NCBI GenBank assembly: GCA_965215945.1
Contig: CBDCFC010000046.1
Span: forward strand, 124,001-188,000
Length of the DNA: 64,000 nt
Direction of reading: 5' to 3'
From: JAHEKD01 sp965215945
GTDB lineage: Bacteria > Pseudomonadota > Gammaproteobacteria > Arenicellales > JAHEKD01
In this document: positions 31,862-39,229 of the stretch, piece after piece
How positions within the stretch are numbered: position 1 is the first letter of the stretch
Layout of the letters: each line of letters opens with the position of its first letter
Made by a program: the position numbers and the translations under genes
Notes under the pieces: model-generated
Database searches by the model: none
Seen by the model: the letters and a program-made list of their open reading frames with translations, nothing else
What the model was told of the DNA's origin: nothing

Positions 31862-32569
31862 TCAGCTGGTTGCCGATGTCATCAGAAGGGTAGAAATCTT
31901 GCCTTTCTTATCGCGGACGATTTTGACCGGATATTGTGAATCGTTGTCCAGCCAGACATGATAAAAACGATTATTCCGATCCTGTCTTTTTAAGGTGATT
32001 TTGGTTGTATTAAATTTTCCAGCGGGTGTTTTGATTATTTCCTGTTCAGGTTTTAAAACCACATACGCCCGGTATTTATCACCCGTGTTTATTTGATAAA
32101 CTTTATTTTCGATTTGGTTTAAATCCTCCAGCATAAATGCAAAAGGAAAACTGCCCAGGTCATACGTGTTATCACGAAGTTTTTCAGATGCCCCCGAGTT
32201 ATAGGCGACTGTATTATTATTATGGTCAAAAACCGCTTTACGGTCATAAGGTTTGCTACTTTTTCGAACAGCATGAAAACTCAATGAGATCAATCTATTA
32301 TCAGAAACTTTAAAAGTAGATTTTTCAGTAATTTCACCGGAATAGAGTAATGCGGCGGCGGCATTCGGTTTTATTTTAGAATCGGCTATATATACGCCGT
32401 TTTGGTAGCTCAAACGTTTTTCGATTTGGCCTAGTGGGATCGAGGCCAACTCAAAATCATATTTAAGTGTTAGGTTCTTTGGAATAGACATCTGCGCCCA
32501 ACTACTGGCGCTAATCATTAGAATCAGAGTGGGTAGGACGATTGCCAAGATGTTTGTAATTTTTTTCAT
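31862..32569 (-). CDS. DUF3108-family periplasmic protein
   Basis: A 235-residue protein with a signal peptide (ILAIVLPTLILMISASSWAQM). The body matches DUF3108: LTLKYDFELASIPLGQIEKRL, YSGEITEKSTFKVSDNRLISLSFHAVRKS, NTYDLGSFPFAFMLEDLNQ and the C-terminal FYHVWLDNDSQYPVKIVRDKKG. Such proteins are encoded after purN in many gammaproteobacteria, the order seen here, but the biochemical role is unknown; a beta-rich outer-membrane or periplasmic fold is expected. Confidence 0.85.
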   Translation of the reverse strand: MKKITNILAIVLPTLILMISASSWAQMSIPKNLTLKYDFELASIPLGQIEKRLSYQNGVYIADSKIKPNAAAALLYSGEITEKSTFKVSDNRLISLSFHAVRKSSKPYDRKAVFDHNNNTVAYNSGASEKLRDNTYDLGSFPFAFMLEDLNQIENKVYQINTGDKYRAYVVLKPEQEIIKTPAGKFNTTKITLKRQDRNNRFYHVWLDNDSQYPVKIVRDKKGKISTLLMTSATS

Positions 32570-32611
32570 ATGTATATTTTAGTTTTGTTATTTGAAGTGA
32601 AGCTGAATTGA

Positions 32612-33199
32612 TTAGTTCGCTAACCTTTTTGAATACTCGTGGATTGCCTGTGGATAGATAACATGTTCAATTCGGTGGACTTTTTGCTGGAGTGACTTAA
32701 TATCATCGCTTGAATCAACATCACAGCTACTTTGAATAATAATTTCCCCGCTGTCGAGTTCCTCGGTTACCACATGAACGGTTGCCCCATGTCTCGAATC
32801 GCCTGCTGCCAATACACGTGCATGGGTATCCAGTCCTTTATATTTTGGCAGCAAGGAAGGGTGGATATTGAGAATCCGACCTGCAAACTGAGTAACAAAC
32901 TCGGCACTTAAAATTCGCATAAAACCAGCCAGAATAATCAGATCTGGATGATGTAAGTTCAAGGTATCTGTAAGCGCTTCTTCGAATTCGGCCTTGCTGC
33001 TAAAGCTAGGATCTTCAATAGCATAAAAAGGAATATTATGATTTTCGGCTCGCTGCAGTCCATAAGCGTCGGCTTTATTACTGATTACACAAACGATTTG
33101 GGCATCAAGTTGGCCAAGCTCAATTTGGTCGATAATTGATTGTAGATTACTGCCGTTACCTGAAATCAAAACAGCGAGTTTAGTTTTTAAATCACCCAT
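32612..33199 (-). CDS. purN: Phosphoribosylglycinamide formyltransferase
   Basis: Third step of purine synthesis: transfers formyl from 10-formyl-THF to GAR. The 195-residue enzyme has KLAVLISGNGSNLQSIID at the start, the catalytic Asn-His-Asp set in RILNIHPSLLPKYKGLDTHARVLAAGDSRHGATVHVV, and LAGFMRILSAEFVTQFAGRI. The gene starts inside the end of purM (eight-base overlap), so the two are translationally coupled. It is complete. Confidence 0.97.
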   Translation of the reverse strand: MGDLKTKLAVLISGNGSNLQSIIDQIELGQLDAQIVCVISNKADAYGLQRAENHNIPFYAIEDPSFSSKAEFEEALTDTLNLHHPDLIILAGFMRILSAEFVTQFAGRILNIHPSLLPKYKGLDTHARVLAAGDSRHGATVHVVTEELDSGEIIIQSSCDVDSSDDIKSLQQKVHRIEHVIYPQAIHEYSKRLAN

Positions 33200-34238
33200 T
33201 TAATTCGACAAGCGGTTGTCCATCGTCTAATGTGTCAATCACTCCGACTACCCAAGCCCTTTCACCTGCCTGGTTTAAAATGGACACAGCACGATCTGCA
33301 TTATCGTCAGCTACAACCAGCATTAAACCAACACCGCAGTTAAACGTTCTAAACATTTCAGCTTGATTAATATTGCCGCTCTCTGCCAGCCAGCGAAATA
33401 TTTCAGGCAATTGCCAGCTATTTAATTCAATAATTGCTTTGGTTTTTGCGGGCAAAACCCGATTAAGATTCCCGGTAATTCCTCCGCCGGTAATATGAGC
33501 GATAGCCTTAACTTCAAGCTGTTTAATCAGATCTAAAACAGGTCTGACATAAATTCGGGTCGGCTCAATCAGTGCATCAGCCAATGTAGTATCAGCAATC
33601 GGTATGTTTAAATCATCTGTGCATCGTTCAAGGATTTTCCGAATTAATGAATATCCATTGGAATGTGGGCCTGAGGAAGCTAGTGCGATGACTTTATCGC
33701 CTGGTTTGATGGTCGAGCCGCTGATAAGATGATCTTTTTCGACTACACCTACGCAAAAGCCGGCTAAATCATAATCACTCTCGGCATACAATCCGGGCAT
33801 TTCCGCCGTTTCACCACCGATTAATGCCATGCCGGAAATTTCGCAACCCTTTGCAATACCTTTGATGACAGTAGCGGCCATCTCAGTATCCAGCTTACCG
33901 GTTGCATAATAATCAAGAAAATAAAGTGGTTCCGCTCCTTGTGCCAAAATATCATTAACACACATGGCAACTAAATCAATACCAATGGTTGAATGATTGT
34001 TAAGTATCTGTGCGAGTTTTAACTTGGTGCCAACCCCGTCTGTACCCGAAACCAGCACCGGTTTTCTATATCGATCGATTGGAACCTCAAATAATGCGCC
34101 AAACCCGCCGATTCCACCCAGCCATCCGGGTCGTTGAGTACGTTTAACAAAGGGTTTAATTTGTTCGACCAGGGCATCGCCGGCATCGATATCAACACCG
34201 GCGTCTTTGTAACTCAATGGCTTAATATCAGCTTTCAT
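33192..34238 (-). CDS. purM: Phosphoribosylformylglycinamidine cyclo-ligase
   Basis: Fifth step of purine synthesis: ATP-dependent closure of FGAM to AIR. At 348 residues it matches the family. Motifs: YKDAGVDIDAGDALVEQIKPFVK, LVSGTDGVGTKLKLAQ, AMCVNDILAQGAEPLYFLDYYATGKLD, IGGETAEMPGLYAESDYDLAGFCVGVVEK, ALASSGPHSNGYSLIRKI and AHITGGGITGNLNRVLP. It diverges from the phosphatidyltransferase gene across a gap of about 95 bp; purine-dependent repression at this gap is plausible but no PUR box was confirmed. Confidence 0.97.
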   Translation of the reverse strand: MKADIKPLSYKDAGVDIDAGDALVEQIKPFVKRTQRPGWLGGIGGFGALFEVPIDRYRKPVLVSGTDGVGTKLKLAQILNNHSTIGIDLVAMCVNDILAQGAEPLYFLDYYATGKLDTEMAATVIKGIAKGCEISGMALIGGETAEMPGLYAESDYDLAGFCVGVVEKDHLISGSTIKPGDKVIALASSGPHSNGYSLIRKILERCTDDLNIPIADTTLADALIEPTRIYVRPVLDLIKQLEVKAIAHITGGGITGNLNRVLPAKTKAIIELNSWQLPEIFRWLAESGNINQAEMFRTFNCGVGLMLVVADDNADRAVSILNQAGERAWVVGVIDTLDDGQPLVELNG

Positions 34239-34333
34239 CTATGGAGAATATTAACGTCCAGCTATTTAAAAATGGTGCGTCGTATCGTACCATATTTGTA
34301 ATTTATAATGATCAAAATAAGTATCCTATTGCC

Positions 34334-34888
34334 GTGAGTTATCTTCCTAATTTGTTAACACTTTTACGTATTGGTTTAGTGCCAGTATTAATATTATTAA
34401 TGCAAAATCAATCATATACGATGGCCTTATGTGTTTTCGTAATCGCCGGCATCACCGATGGACTGGATGGGTATATAGCCAAGCGATATGCTTGTATCAC
34501 CCGACTGGGCTCGGTGCTTGATCCGCTTGCCGACAAGTTATTGCTGTTAAGTTCATTTGTCATGTTGACCATTGCCGGTGCTTTGCCGTTTTGGTTGCTA
34601 ATTATTGCGGCATTCAGGGATCTGGTTATTGTCACTGGGGTAATTATTTTGACTATTCTTTACGATCATTTTGAAATGAAGCCGATCTGGTCGAGTAAAA
34701 TCAATACTTTCTTACAAATAGTATTGGTTATTGCTGTGCTGATCGAAAAAGCTGGAATCTTGAGTTTGTATGACTTTATTCGAATAATGATCTGGTTAGT
34801 CACTAGTACCATACTTATCAGCGGTTTCCAGTACGTTTATGAGTGGGGGTTTAGAAAAGTGCATACTGAAGATGCTACCAAAACATGA
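34334..34888 (+). CDS. CDP-alcohol phosphatidyltransferase, PgsA-like
   Basis: Integral membrane phospholipid synthase. The CDP-alcohol motif D-x2-D-G-x2-A-x-(R)-x8-G-x3-D-x3-D reads DGLDGYIAKRYACITRLG followed by SVLDPLADK, and there are four or five hydrophobic helices (LVPVLILLM, ALCVFVIAGI, AFWLLIIAAF and the C-terminal pair). I place the start at GTG 34334 (VSYLPNLLTLLRI), matching PgsA proteins; an ATG at 34241 would add 31 residues that lack family resemblance. It precedes hda in a conserved gammaproteobacterial order and overlaps it by four bases. Glycerol phosphate or another alcohol as acceptor cannot be settled from the sequence. Confidence 0.85.
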   Translation: MSYLPNLLTLLRIGLVPVLILLMQNQSYTMALCVFVIAGITDGLDGYIAKRYACITRLGSVLDPLADKLLLLSSFVMLTIAGALPFWLLIIAAFRDLVIVTGVIILTILYDHFEMKPIWSSKINTFLQIVLVIAVLIEKAGILSLYDFIRIMIWLVTSTILISGFQYVYEWGFRKVHTEDATKT

Positions 34889-35559
34889 ACCAACAAATTT
34901 TGTTCAGTTCCCAGGACCAGGTTCAACAGACGTTTGAGAATTATTATCCGGCTGAAAATCAAAATCTGTTAACCGCTCTCAAACAATTTATTGAAATGAG
35001 TTCTGAATTTCGGTGCTTCTACATATACGGTCAAAGTGGCAGTGGAAAAACGCATTTGCTCAACGCGGTTATCAATGCACTAACTGATGAATTTACTTTT
35101 ATTGATCTTAAACGGTCTGATCAATTTAATGCGCAAATTCATGATGGCGATTTGAATTTTTTAATTTTGGATAACTTTGAATATTTATTAGATCGTGAAT
35201 CTGAAATGATGCTGCTTTATGAGACTCTAAAGCAACGAGCTGGGAAATTGTTGATTGGCGCTAGTGTTTCACCAAAAGCATTGAAGCTAAAACTTGAAGA
35301 TCTGGTTTCTCGTTTAATGAGTGGACAGGTATTTGAACTAAAGCTATTAAGTGACGAAGATAAAATCAATGCCCTAAAACATCGTGCTCAACTACGCGGT
35401 TTTGATTTGTCTGAAGAAGTGACGAACTATGTGATTAATAGATACCCCAGGGACTTTAGAACGTTATTTGATTTGCTGGACAAATTTGACGATGCTTCAC
35501 TGAGCAGTCAGCGCAAACTCACTGTTCCTTTCATAAAGCAATTAGAGAAACAGTCATGA
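34885..35559 (+). CDS. hda: DnaA regulatory inactivator Hda
   Basis: DnaA-like AAA+ protein of 224 residues without a DNA-binding domain IV. It stimulates hydrolysis of DnaA-bound ATP when loaded on the beta clamp, limiting re-initiation. The N-terminal MNQQILFSS resembles the clamp-binding QL(S)LxL-type peptide; Walker A is YIYGQSGSGKTHLLNAV and the Walker B-like strand is LNFLILDNFEYLL. Its ATG overlaps the preceding stop codon (ATGA), and the following GNAT gene starts in the same way at its end. Confidence 0.92.
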   Translation: MNQQILFSSQDQVQQTFENYYPAENQNLLTALKQFIEMSSEFRCFYIYGQSGSGKTHLLNAVINALTDEFTFIDLKRSDQFNAQIHDGDLNFLILDNFEYLLDRESEMMLLYETLKQRAGKLLIGASVSPKALKLKLEDLVSRLMSGQVFELKLLSDEDKINALKHRAQLRGFDLSEEVTNYVINRYPRDFRTLFDLLDKFDDASLSSQRKLTVPFIKQLEKQS

Positions 35560-35972
35560 TTATCAGGGCTTTTCAGCCGGACGATATGAGTGCTGTGATC
35601 AAACTCTGGCAAAAAGCAGGTTTGATCCGGCCCTGGAATAATCCTGAGAAAGATATAGCCAGAAAATTAAAAGTCCAACCGCAATGGTTTTTGGTTGCAG
35701 AAAAAGACCAGCAAATAATTGCATCTATAATGGCGGGCTATGACGGCCACCGGGGATGGATTAATTACTTAGCAGTTGATCCAACAATGCAAGGAAAAGG
35801 CATTGCCAGTGAATTAATGCACCAAGTTGAAAAACAGCTGCAAGCATTCGGTTGCCCCAAAATTAACTTGCAAATTCGCAAAGGTAACCAGAATGTTATC
35901 GATTTCTACGAAAAGATTGGCTATAGGGAGGACGAGGTAGTTTCATTTGGGAAACGGCTTATTGCTGATTAA
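35556..35972 (+). CDS. GNAT acetyltransferase, YpeA-like
   Basis: A 138-residue GNAT domain starting MIIRAFQPDDMSAVIKLWQKAGLIRPWNNPEKDIARKL, the YpeA opening, with acetyl-CoA-binding loop INYLAVDPTMQGKGIASELMHQVE and C-terminal KINLQIRKGNQNVIDFYEKIGYREDEVVSFGKRL. YpeA-type enzymes acetylate small amines or protein lysines; substrate is unknown. It is coupled to hda by an ATGA overlap and converges on wrbA, overlapping it by about 14 bases. Confidence 0.9.
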   Translation: MIIRAFQPDDMSAVIKLWQKAGLIRPWNNPEKDIARKLKVQPQWFLVAEKDQQIIASIMAGYDGHRGWINYLAVDPTMQGKGIASELMHQVEKQLQAFGCPKINLQIRKGNQNVIDFYEKIGYREDEVVSFGKRLIAD

Positions 35973-36543
35973 GCTTTTTAGCCGCCAGCGCTAACCGTTT
36001 TCCCATGGCTAGGCAGAGTTGTTTTTCAGTCTTATCGATTGGGCGGCAATCATCCCCGTCAACGTGGCTTGGACCATAGGGTGTACCGCCTGTCCGGGTA
36101 TCATTGAGTGCAGCTTCGGTATAGGGTAATCCCATTATCAGCATGCCGTGATGCATTAAAGGTACTAACATACTCATTAAAGCCATTTCCTGACCGCCGT
36201 GCAAACTACCGGAGCTGGTAAACACACAGGCCGGTTTACCGGCAAGGCTGCCATTCATCCACAGTGGCGTTGTTTCATCTATAAATGCTTTTAATGGCGC
36301 AGCAAGACCGCCGTAATAGCTGGGGCTACCAAGCGCTAGACCAGAACAATTTTTCAAATCATTCAACGTGACAATAGGGTGCATGTAATCTTTGTTTGAT
36401 TGTCTGTTTTGATCTAACTCAGCGGCACTACGGATCATGGCCTCGCAGCCTTCAACCATATTCACACCGCGAGCGATCAATTTAGCTATTTCAGCTGTAG
36501 CGCCATGACGGCTGTAATAAATGACAAGAATTGAATGAATCAC
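35959..36543 (-). CDS. wrbA: NAD(P)H:quinone oxidoreductase, WrbA family
   Basis: A 194-residue flavodoxin-like FMN protein reducing quinones by two electrons. It starts MIHSILVIYYSRHGATAEIAKLIARGV, the FMN phosphate loop, and has LALGSPSYYGGLAAPLKAFIDE and the WrbA-typical TSSGSLHGGQEMALMSMLVPLMHHGMLIMGLPYTE and GGTPYGPSHVDGDD. Its C-terminal end overlaps the GNAT gene coming from the other strand. It follows arsC in the same direction, overlapping by four bases. Confidence 0.93.
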   Translation of the reverse strand: MIHSILVIYYSRHGATAEIAKLIARGVNMVEGCEAMIRSAAELDQNRQSNKDYMHPIVTLNDLKNCSGLALGSPSYYGGLAAPLKAFIDETTPLWMNGSLAGKPACVFTSSGSLHGGQEMALMSMLVPLMHHGMLIMGLPYTEAALNDTRTGGTPYGPSHVDGDDCRPIDKTEKQLCLAMGKRLALAAKKLNQQ

Positions 36544-36887
36544 AGGATGTTTAATACATTTTCTGGCGGGCGACCAATCACAGCTTTGCCATTGGCAATG
36601 ACTATCGGTCTTTGTAATAAAGACGGATTATCGATAATAGCCCGGATCAGCTGCTCCTGAGACAATGATTCATCAGCAAGGCCAAGTTCGTTATAAATAA
36701 CCTCGCCAGTACGCATTATTTCGCGAATATCAACGTTGAGCAAATTAACAATTGTTTGTAGCTCTTGTTCCGATAAATCTGCATTTAAATATTCGATAAC
36801 TTTTACGGATTTGCCTTTTCGCTCAATTAGTTCAAGCGTTTGCCTGGATTTAGAGCACCTTGGATTATGATAAATAGTTATTGTCAT
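36540..36887 (-). CDS. arsC: Glutaredoxin-dependent arsenate reductase (ArsC/Spx fold)
   Basis: A 115-residue ArsC-family protein: ITIYHNPRCSKSRQTLELIERKG contains the redox Cys11 and the phosphate-binding surroundings, followed by VKVIEYLNADLSEQEL and SLLQRPIVIANGKAVIGRPPENVL, with the substrate-binding arginine of the QRPIV motif. It reduces arsenate with glutathione/glutaredoxin or, as in many YffB-like relatives, has another thiol role. No arsB, arsR or other ars gene is adjacent; wrbA follows. Confidence 0.9.
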   Translation of the reverse strand: MTITIYHNPRCSKSRQTLELIERKGKSVKVIEYLNADLSEQELQTIVNLLNVDIREIMRTGEVIYNELGLADESLSQEQLIRAIIDNPSLLQRPIVIANGKAVIGRPPENVLNIL

Positions 36888-36929
36888 GGTGGTATTCTAT
36901 AGCCACATGTAAAATCCTAGAAGCAAAAA

Positions 36930-37784
36930 ATGGAAAATCGAATGGATAAACCGCAAGAAATCTGGGATTCGTTTCGCGACGGTCTCAAGGAAATATTCAC
37001 AGAAAACACCATGAATATGGCCGCGTCACTTTCCTACACGTCATTGCTAGCATTAGTACCGCTGGCAACCGTCGTATTATCGATGTTTTCTTTGTTTCCT
37101 GTTTTCTCGAATTGGTCAGAGCAGCTTCAGGAATTTATTTACAATAATCTTGTGCCCGCAGCCGGCGATGTGATCAAGGACAATATTGATAGCTTTGTCG
37201 GCAAGGCAGGGCGGCTGACTACTTTCGGTTTGATATTTTTGATGCTGACGGCTTTGATGATGTTGTCCACTATTGAGAACAGTTTAAACAAAATCTGGCG
37301 TGTACATCGCGGTCGCTCTGTCAGTCAGCGAATTTTAGTTTACTGGGCCATGATTTCACTGGGTCCTCTACTGATCGGCTCAGGCTTATCAATCACCTCA
37401 TATGTTACAGCTTTAAGTGCTTTCAAGGCGATTGATGGCGGGGTGAGCAGCGCCTTTGGGATAAATATGCTGCCGTTTTTCTTTGAATCTGCTGCTTTCG
37501 TTTTAGCTTACATGTTAGTGCCCAATTGCCGAGTTCGTTTTACCCATGCGGTGATAGGCGGGGTAATTGCCTCACTGATTTTTCAGATAGCCAAAAAAGG
37601 TTTTGCCTTTTATGTGACCAAATTCAATACTTATGAGGTTATTTATGGGGCACTGGCTACCTTACCGATTTTTCTAATCTGGATATTTGTTTCCTGGTGT
37701 GTTTTTCTACTCGGGGCTCAGATTGCAGCGGCTTTGGGGCGTTTGCGGGGGAATAATACCGAGGCAGATTTCATCGAGCAGTGA
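36930..37784 (+). CDS. YihY/BrkB-family inner-membrane protein
   Basis: A 284-residue integral membrane protein with about six transmembrane helices (SYTSLLALVPLATVVLSMF, LTTFGLIFLMLTALMML, VYWAMISLGPLLIG, INMLPFFFESAAFVLAYML, AVIGGVIASLIFQIA, ATLPIFLIWIFVSWCVFLLGAQI). The NMAASLSYTSLLALVPL opening and the YGALATLPIFLIW motif define the YihY/BrkB family, once thought to be ribonuclease BN. Function remains unclear; tRNase activity belongs to a different protein. Starts at 36930 or the ATG at 36942 (MDKPQEIW) are possible. An acylphosphatase gene overlaps its end. Confidence 0.92.
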   Translation: MENRMDKPQEIWDSFRDGLKEIFTENTMNMAASLSYTSLLALVPLATVVLSMFSLFPVFSNWSEQLQEFIYNNLVPAAGDVIKDNIDSFVGKAGRLTTFGLIFLMLTALMMLSTIENSLNKIWRVHRGRSVSQRILVYWAMISLGPLLIGSGLSITSYVTALSAFKAIDGGVSSAFGINMLPFFFESAAFVLAYMLVPNCRVRFTHAVIGGVIASLIFQIAKKGFAFYVTKFNTYEVIYGALATLPIFLIWIFVSWCVFLLGAQIAAALGRLRGNNTEADFIEQ

Positions 37785-38053
37785 TCTCAATTCACTATAA
37801 GATTTATGGCAAAGTTCAAGGCGTCGCCTATAGAGCGTTTGTCCGAGATAAAGCAAATCAGCTTGGGGTTGTCGGCTGGGTAAAAAATATCAACGATGGC
37901 TCGGTTGAATGTGTGGCTTGTGCTGATCAAGAAACGCTCGATCAGTTTGAAGCTGAGCTAAACAAAGGGTCGAATTGGACGAGGGTAGATCGGATCGAGA
38001 AGCAAAAAGTGACTGAAATCGATGGTTTTGAAAATTTTTGTATCAAACGTTGA
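37781..38053 (+). CDS. Acylphosphatase
   Basis: A 90-residue acylphosphatase hydrolysing acyl phosphates such as carbamoyl phosphate or 1,3-bisphosphoglycerate. The motif YGKVQGVAYRAFVRDKANQLGVVGWVKNINDGSVE contains the phosphate-binding loop with the catalytic Arg (GVxYRxF type) and the Asn of WVKNxxDGSVE. It starts at GTG 37781 inside the end of the yihY-like gene (GTGA overlap). It ends before a strong hairpin. Confidence 0.93.
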   Translation: MISIHYKIYGKVQGVAYRAFVRDKANQLGVVGWVKNINDGSVECVACADQETLDQFEAELNKGSNWTRVDRIEKQKVTEIDGFENFCIKR

Positions 38054-38072
38054 AAACCGAATTAGCAAAAGC

Positions 38073-38110
38073 GGGTTCAGGTTAACCAGACACGATATTA
38101 ACCTGAACCC
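38073..38110. terminator. Perfect 13-bp hairpin between convergent genes
   Basis: GGGTTCAGGTTAA (38073-38085) and TTAACCTGAACCC (38098-38110) form a perfect stem with a 12-base loop in the gap between the acylphosphatase and the EF-hand protein genes, which point at each other. A weak U-tract makes a bidirectional terminator the most likely reading. Confidence 0.6.
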
Positions 38111-38126
38111 AAGCTACACAGGGGGT

Positions 38127-38339
38127 TTAGCTTCCTGCTAGTGCGGCATATTCCTCAAGAGAAATGGCGCCGTCACCATCTGCATCAGCAGCAGTAAAGT
38201 CCAAGCCTTCAATTACTGAAGCTTCGTCAACACTTAAAACGCCATCTGCATCGGCGTCAATTTCGGTGAAATCAGGCATGTCCTGTGCATAAGCGGCAGT
38301 TGCCAGTAAAAAAGCGGCTGGTAATAAAATATTTTTCAT
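38127..38339 (-). CDS. Small exported EF-hand calcium-binding protein
   Basis: A 70-residue protein with a signal peptide (MKNILLPAAFLLATAAYA) and two EF-hand loops, DADADGVLSVDE and DADGDGAISLEE, with the expected acidic residues at positions 1, 3, 5 and 12. The mature part is about 50 residues, little more than the pair of loops. A strong ribosome-binding site (AAAGGAG) precedes the ATG. Periplasmic calcium sensing or buffering is likely, with no partner visible. Confidence 0.92.
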   Translation of the reverse strand: MKNILLPAAFLLATAAYAQDMPDFTEIDADADGVLSVDEASVIEGLDFTAADADGDGAISLEEYAALAGS

Positions 38340-38553
38340 GGTTTACTCCTTTTAAACAAAAAACATTAGTGCCGCTTATTAACAAATCATCACCGGGTTT
38401 ATATAGTGTTCCGATTTGTTGAAAGCCTCCTTTGACATCAAGCTTTTTATAAGCGGCAGGTAAACTTTATTCCAAATCACTGAACGAAAACTTAAGGGTG
38501 GATACACTTAGGAAGCTAAGCATTAAATCATCTTTTAAATCATTGAAAATAAA

Positions 38554-39114
38554 ATGAAAAATAAATATTACCGGCGCTCTAGAATCAACGTTAAATTATT
38601 TGAAAAATTGATCAGAAAATTTGCCGATGATGTTACGGCAACGCAAACGGCGGCATTGACAAAAATAAGCATTCGATCGGTCAATAGTATTTATTTGAAT
38701 TTGCGCAAACGTATGGCTGAGGAACTGGATCGTGCATGGTTAGCGGTTAAACAAAACCACAATGAGGCGATAATTATTTCTAGGCGACCTATGTTGCGAC
38801 CCTGTAAGCAGCAAGGTCAGAAAATACTGGTTTTAGTCCTAAGCCAATATAAAAATCAAGTTCATCTTGAGGTCGTTGCAGATGCGCGCAAGAACACATC
38901 AACATCAGGAATGAGGAAAAAAGTAGCTCCTGTTAATGCGCAAAATAAAGTGGCGGAACGATTATGGCAATATCTGGATAAACGCCTGAAAGACTTTAGA
39001 GGGTTGTCAGAAGCTACATTTGATTTACACATTAAGGAAACAGCGTTTCGGTTTAATTATCAAAGAGACCTATATCACAAGCTGCTCGAAATGTTGGAAG
39101 AAAATCCGCTATAG
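38554..39114 (+). CDS. IS1595-like transposase derivative lacking the catalytic core
   Basis: A 186-residue protein whose N-terminus (FEKLIRKFADDVTATQTAALTKISIRSVNSIYLNLRKRM) is like the DNA-binding end of IS1595/IS1016 transposases, and whose C-terminus (RLWQYLDKRLKDFRGLSEATFDLHIKETAFRFNYQRDLYHKLLEMLEENPL) matches the end of these enzymes. The middle part carrying the family's DDE and the G-E-x-E-x-DE-type block is replaced by a shorter stretch (IISRRPMLRPCKQQGQKILVLVLSQYKNQVHLEVVADARKN). The frame is open and no IS terminal repeats were seen, so either a decayed insertion or a domesticated DNA-binding protein is possible. Confidence 0.7.
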   Translation: MKNKYYRRSRINVKLFEKLIRKFADDVTATQTAALTKISIRSVNSIYLNLRKRMAEELDRAWLAVKQNHNEAIIISRRPMLRPCKQQGQKILVLVLSQYKNQVHLEVVADARKNTSTSGMRKKVAPVNAQNKVAERLWQYLDKRLKDFRGLSEATFDLHIKETAFRFNYQRDLYHKLLEMLEENPL

Positions 39115-39147
39115 GCTGTCCGAGCTATATCTGAACTTAAAAATGGT

Positions 39148-39220
39148 GTCATACTGGCGTATGCCAGTATCTCTAAGATATGTCGTGGGTTTAGGAGATT
39201 TCGGCGTACACCGGAATGAC
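39148..39220. repeat. Short GTCAT...ATGAC composite repeat
   Basis: GTCATACTGGcgtatgCCAGTATCTC opens and AGGAGATTTCGGCGTACACCGGAATGAC closes a 73-bp unit. Each half is a hairpin and the ends are GTCAT/ATGAC inverted copies, the clearest small form of this repeat family in the window. Confidence 0.75.
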
Positions 39221-39229
39221 GATTCGTAT

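Noticed and set aside
34241..34333. Upstream ATG start of the PgsA-like gene
   Set aside because: It lies just beyond the purM start in the divergent promoter gap and adds 31 residues unlike the family; GTG 34334 gives the normal N-terminus.
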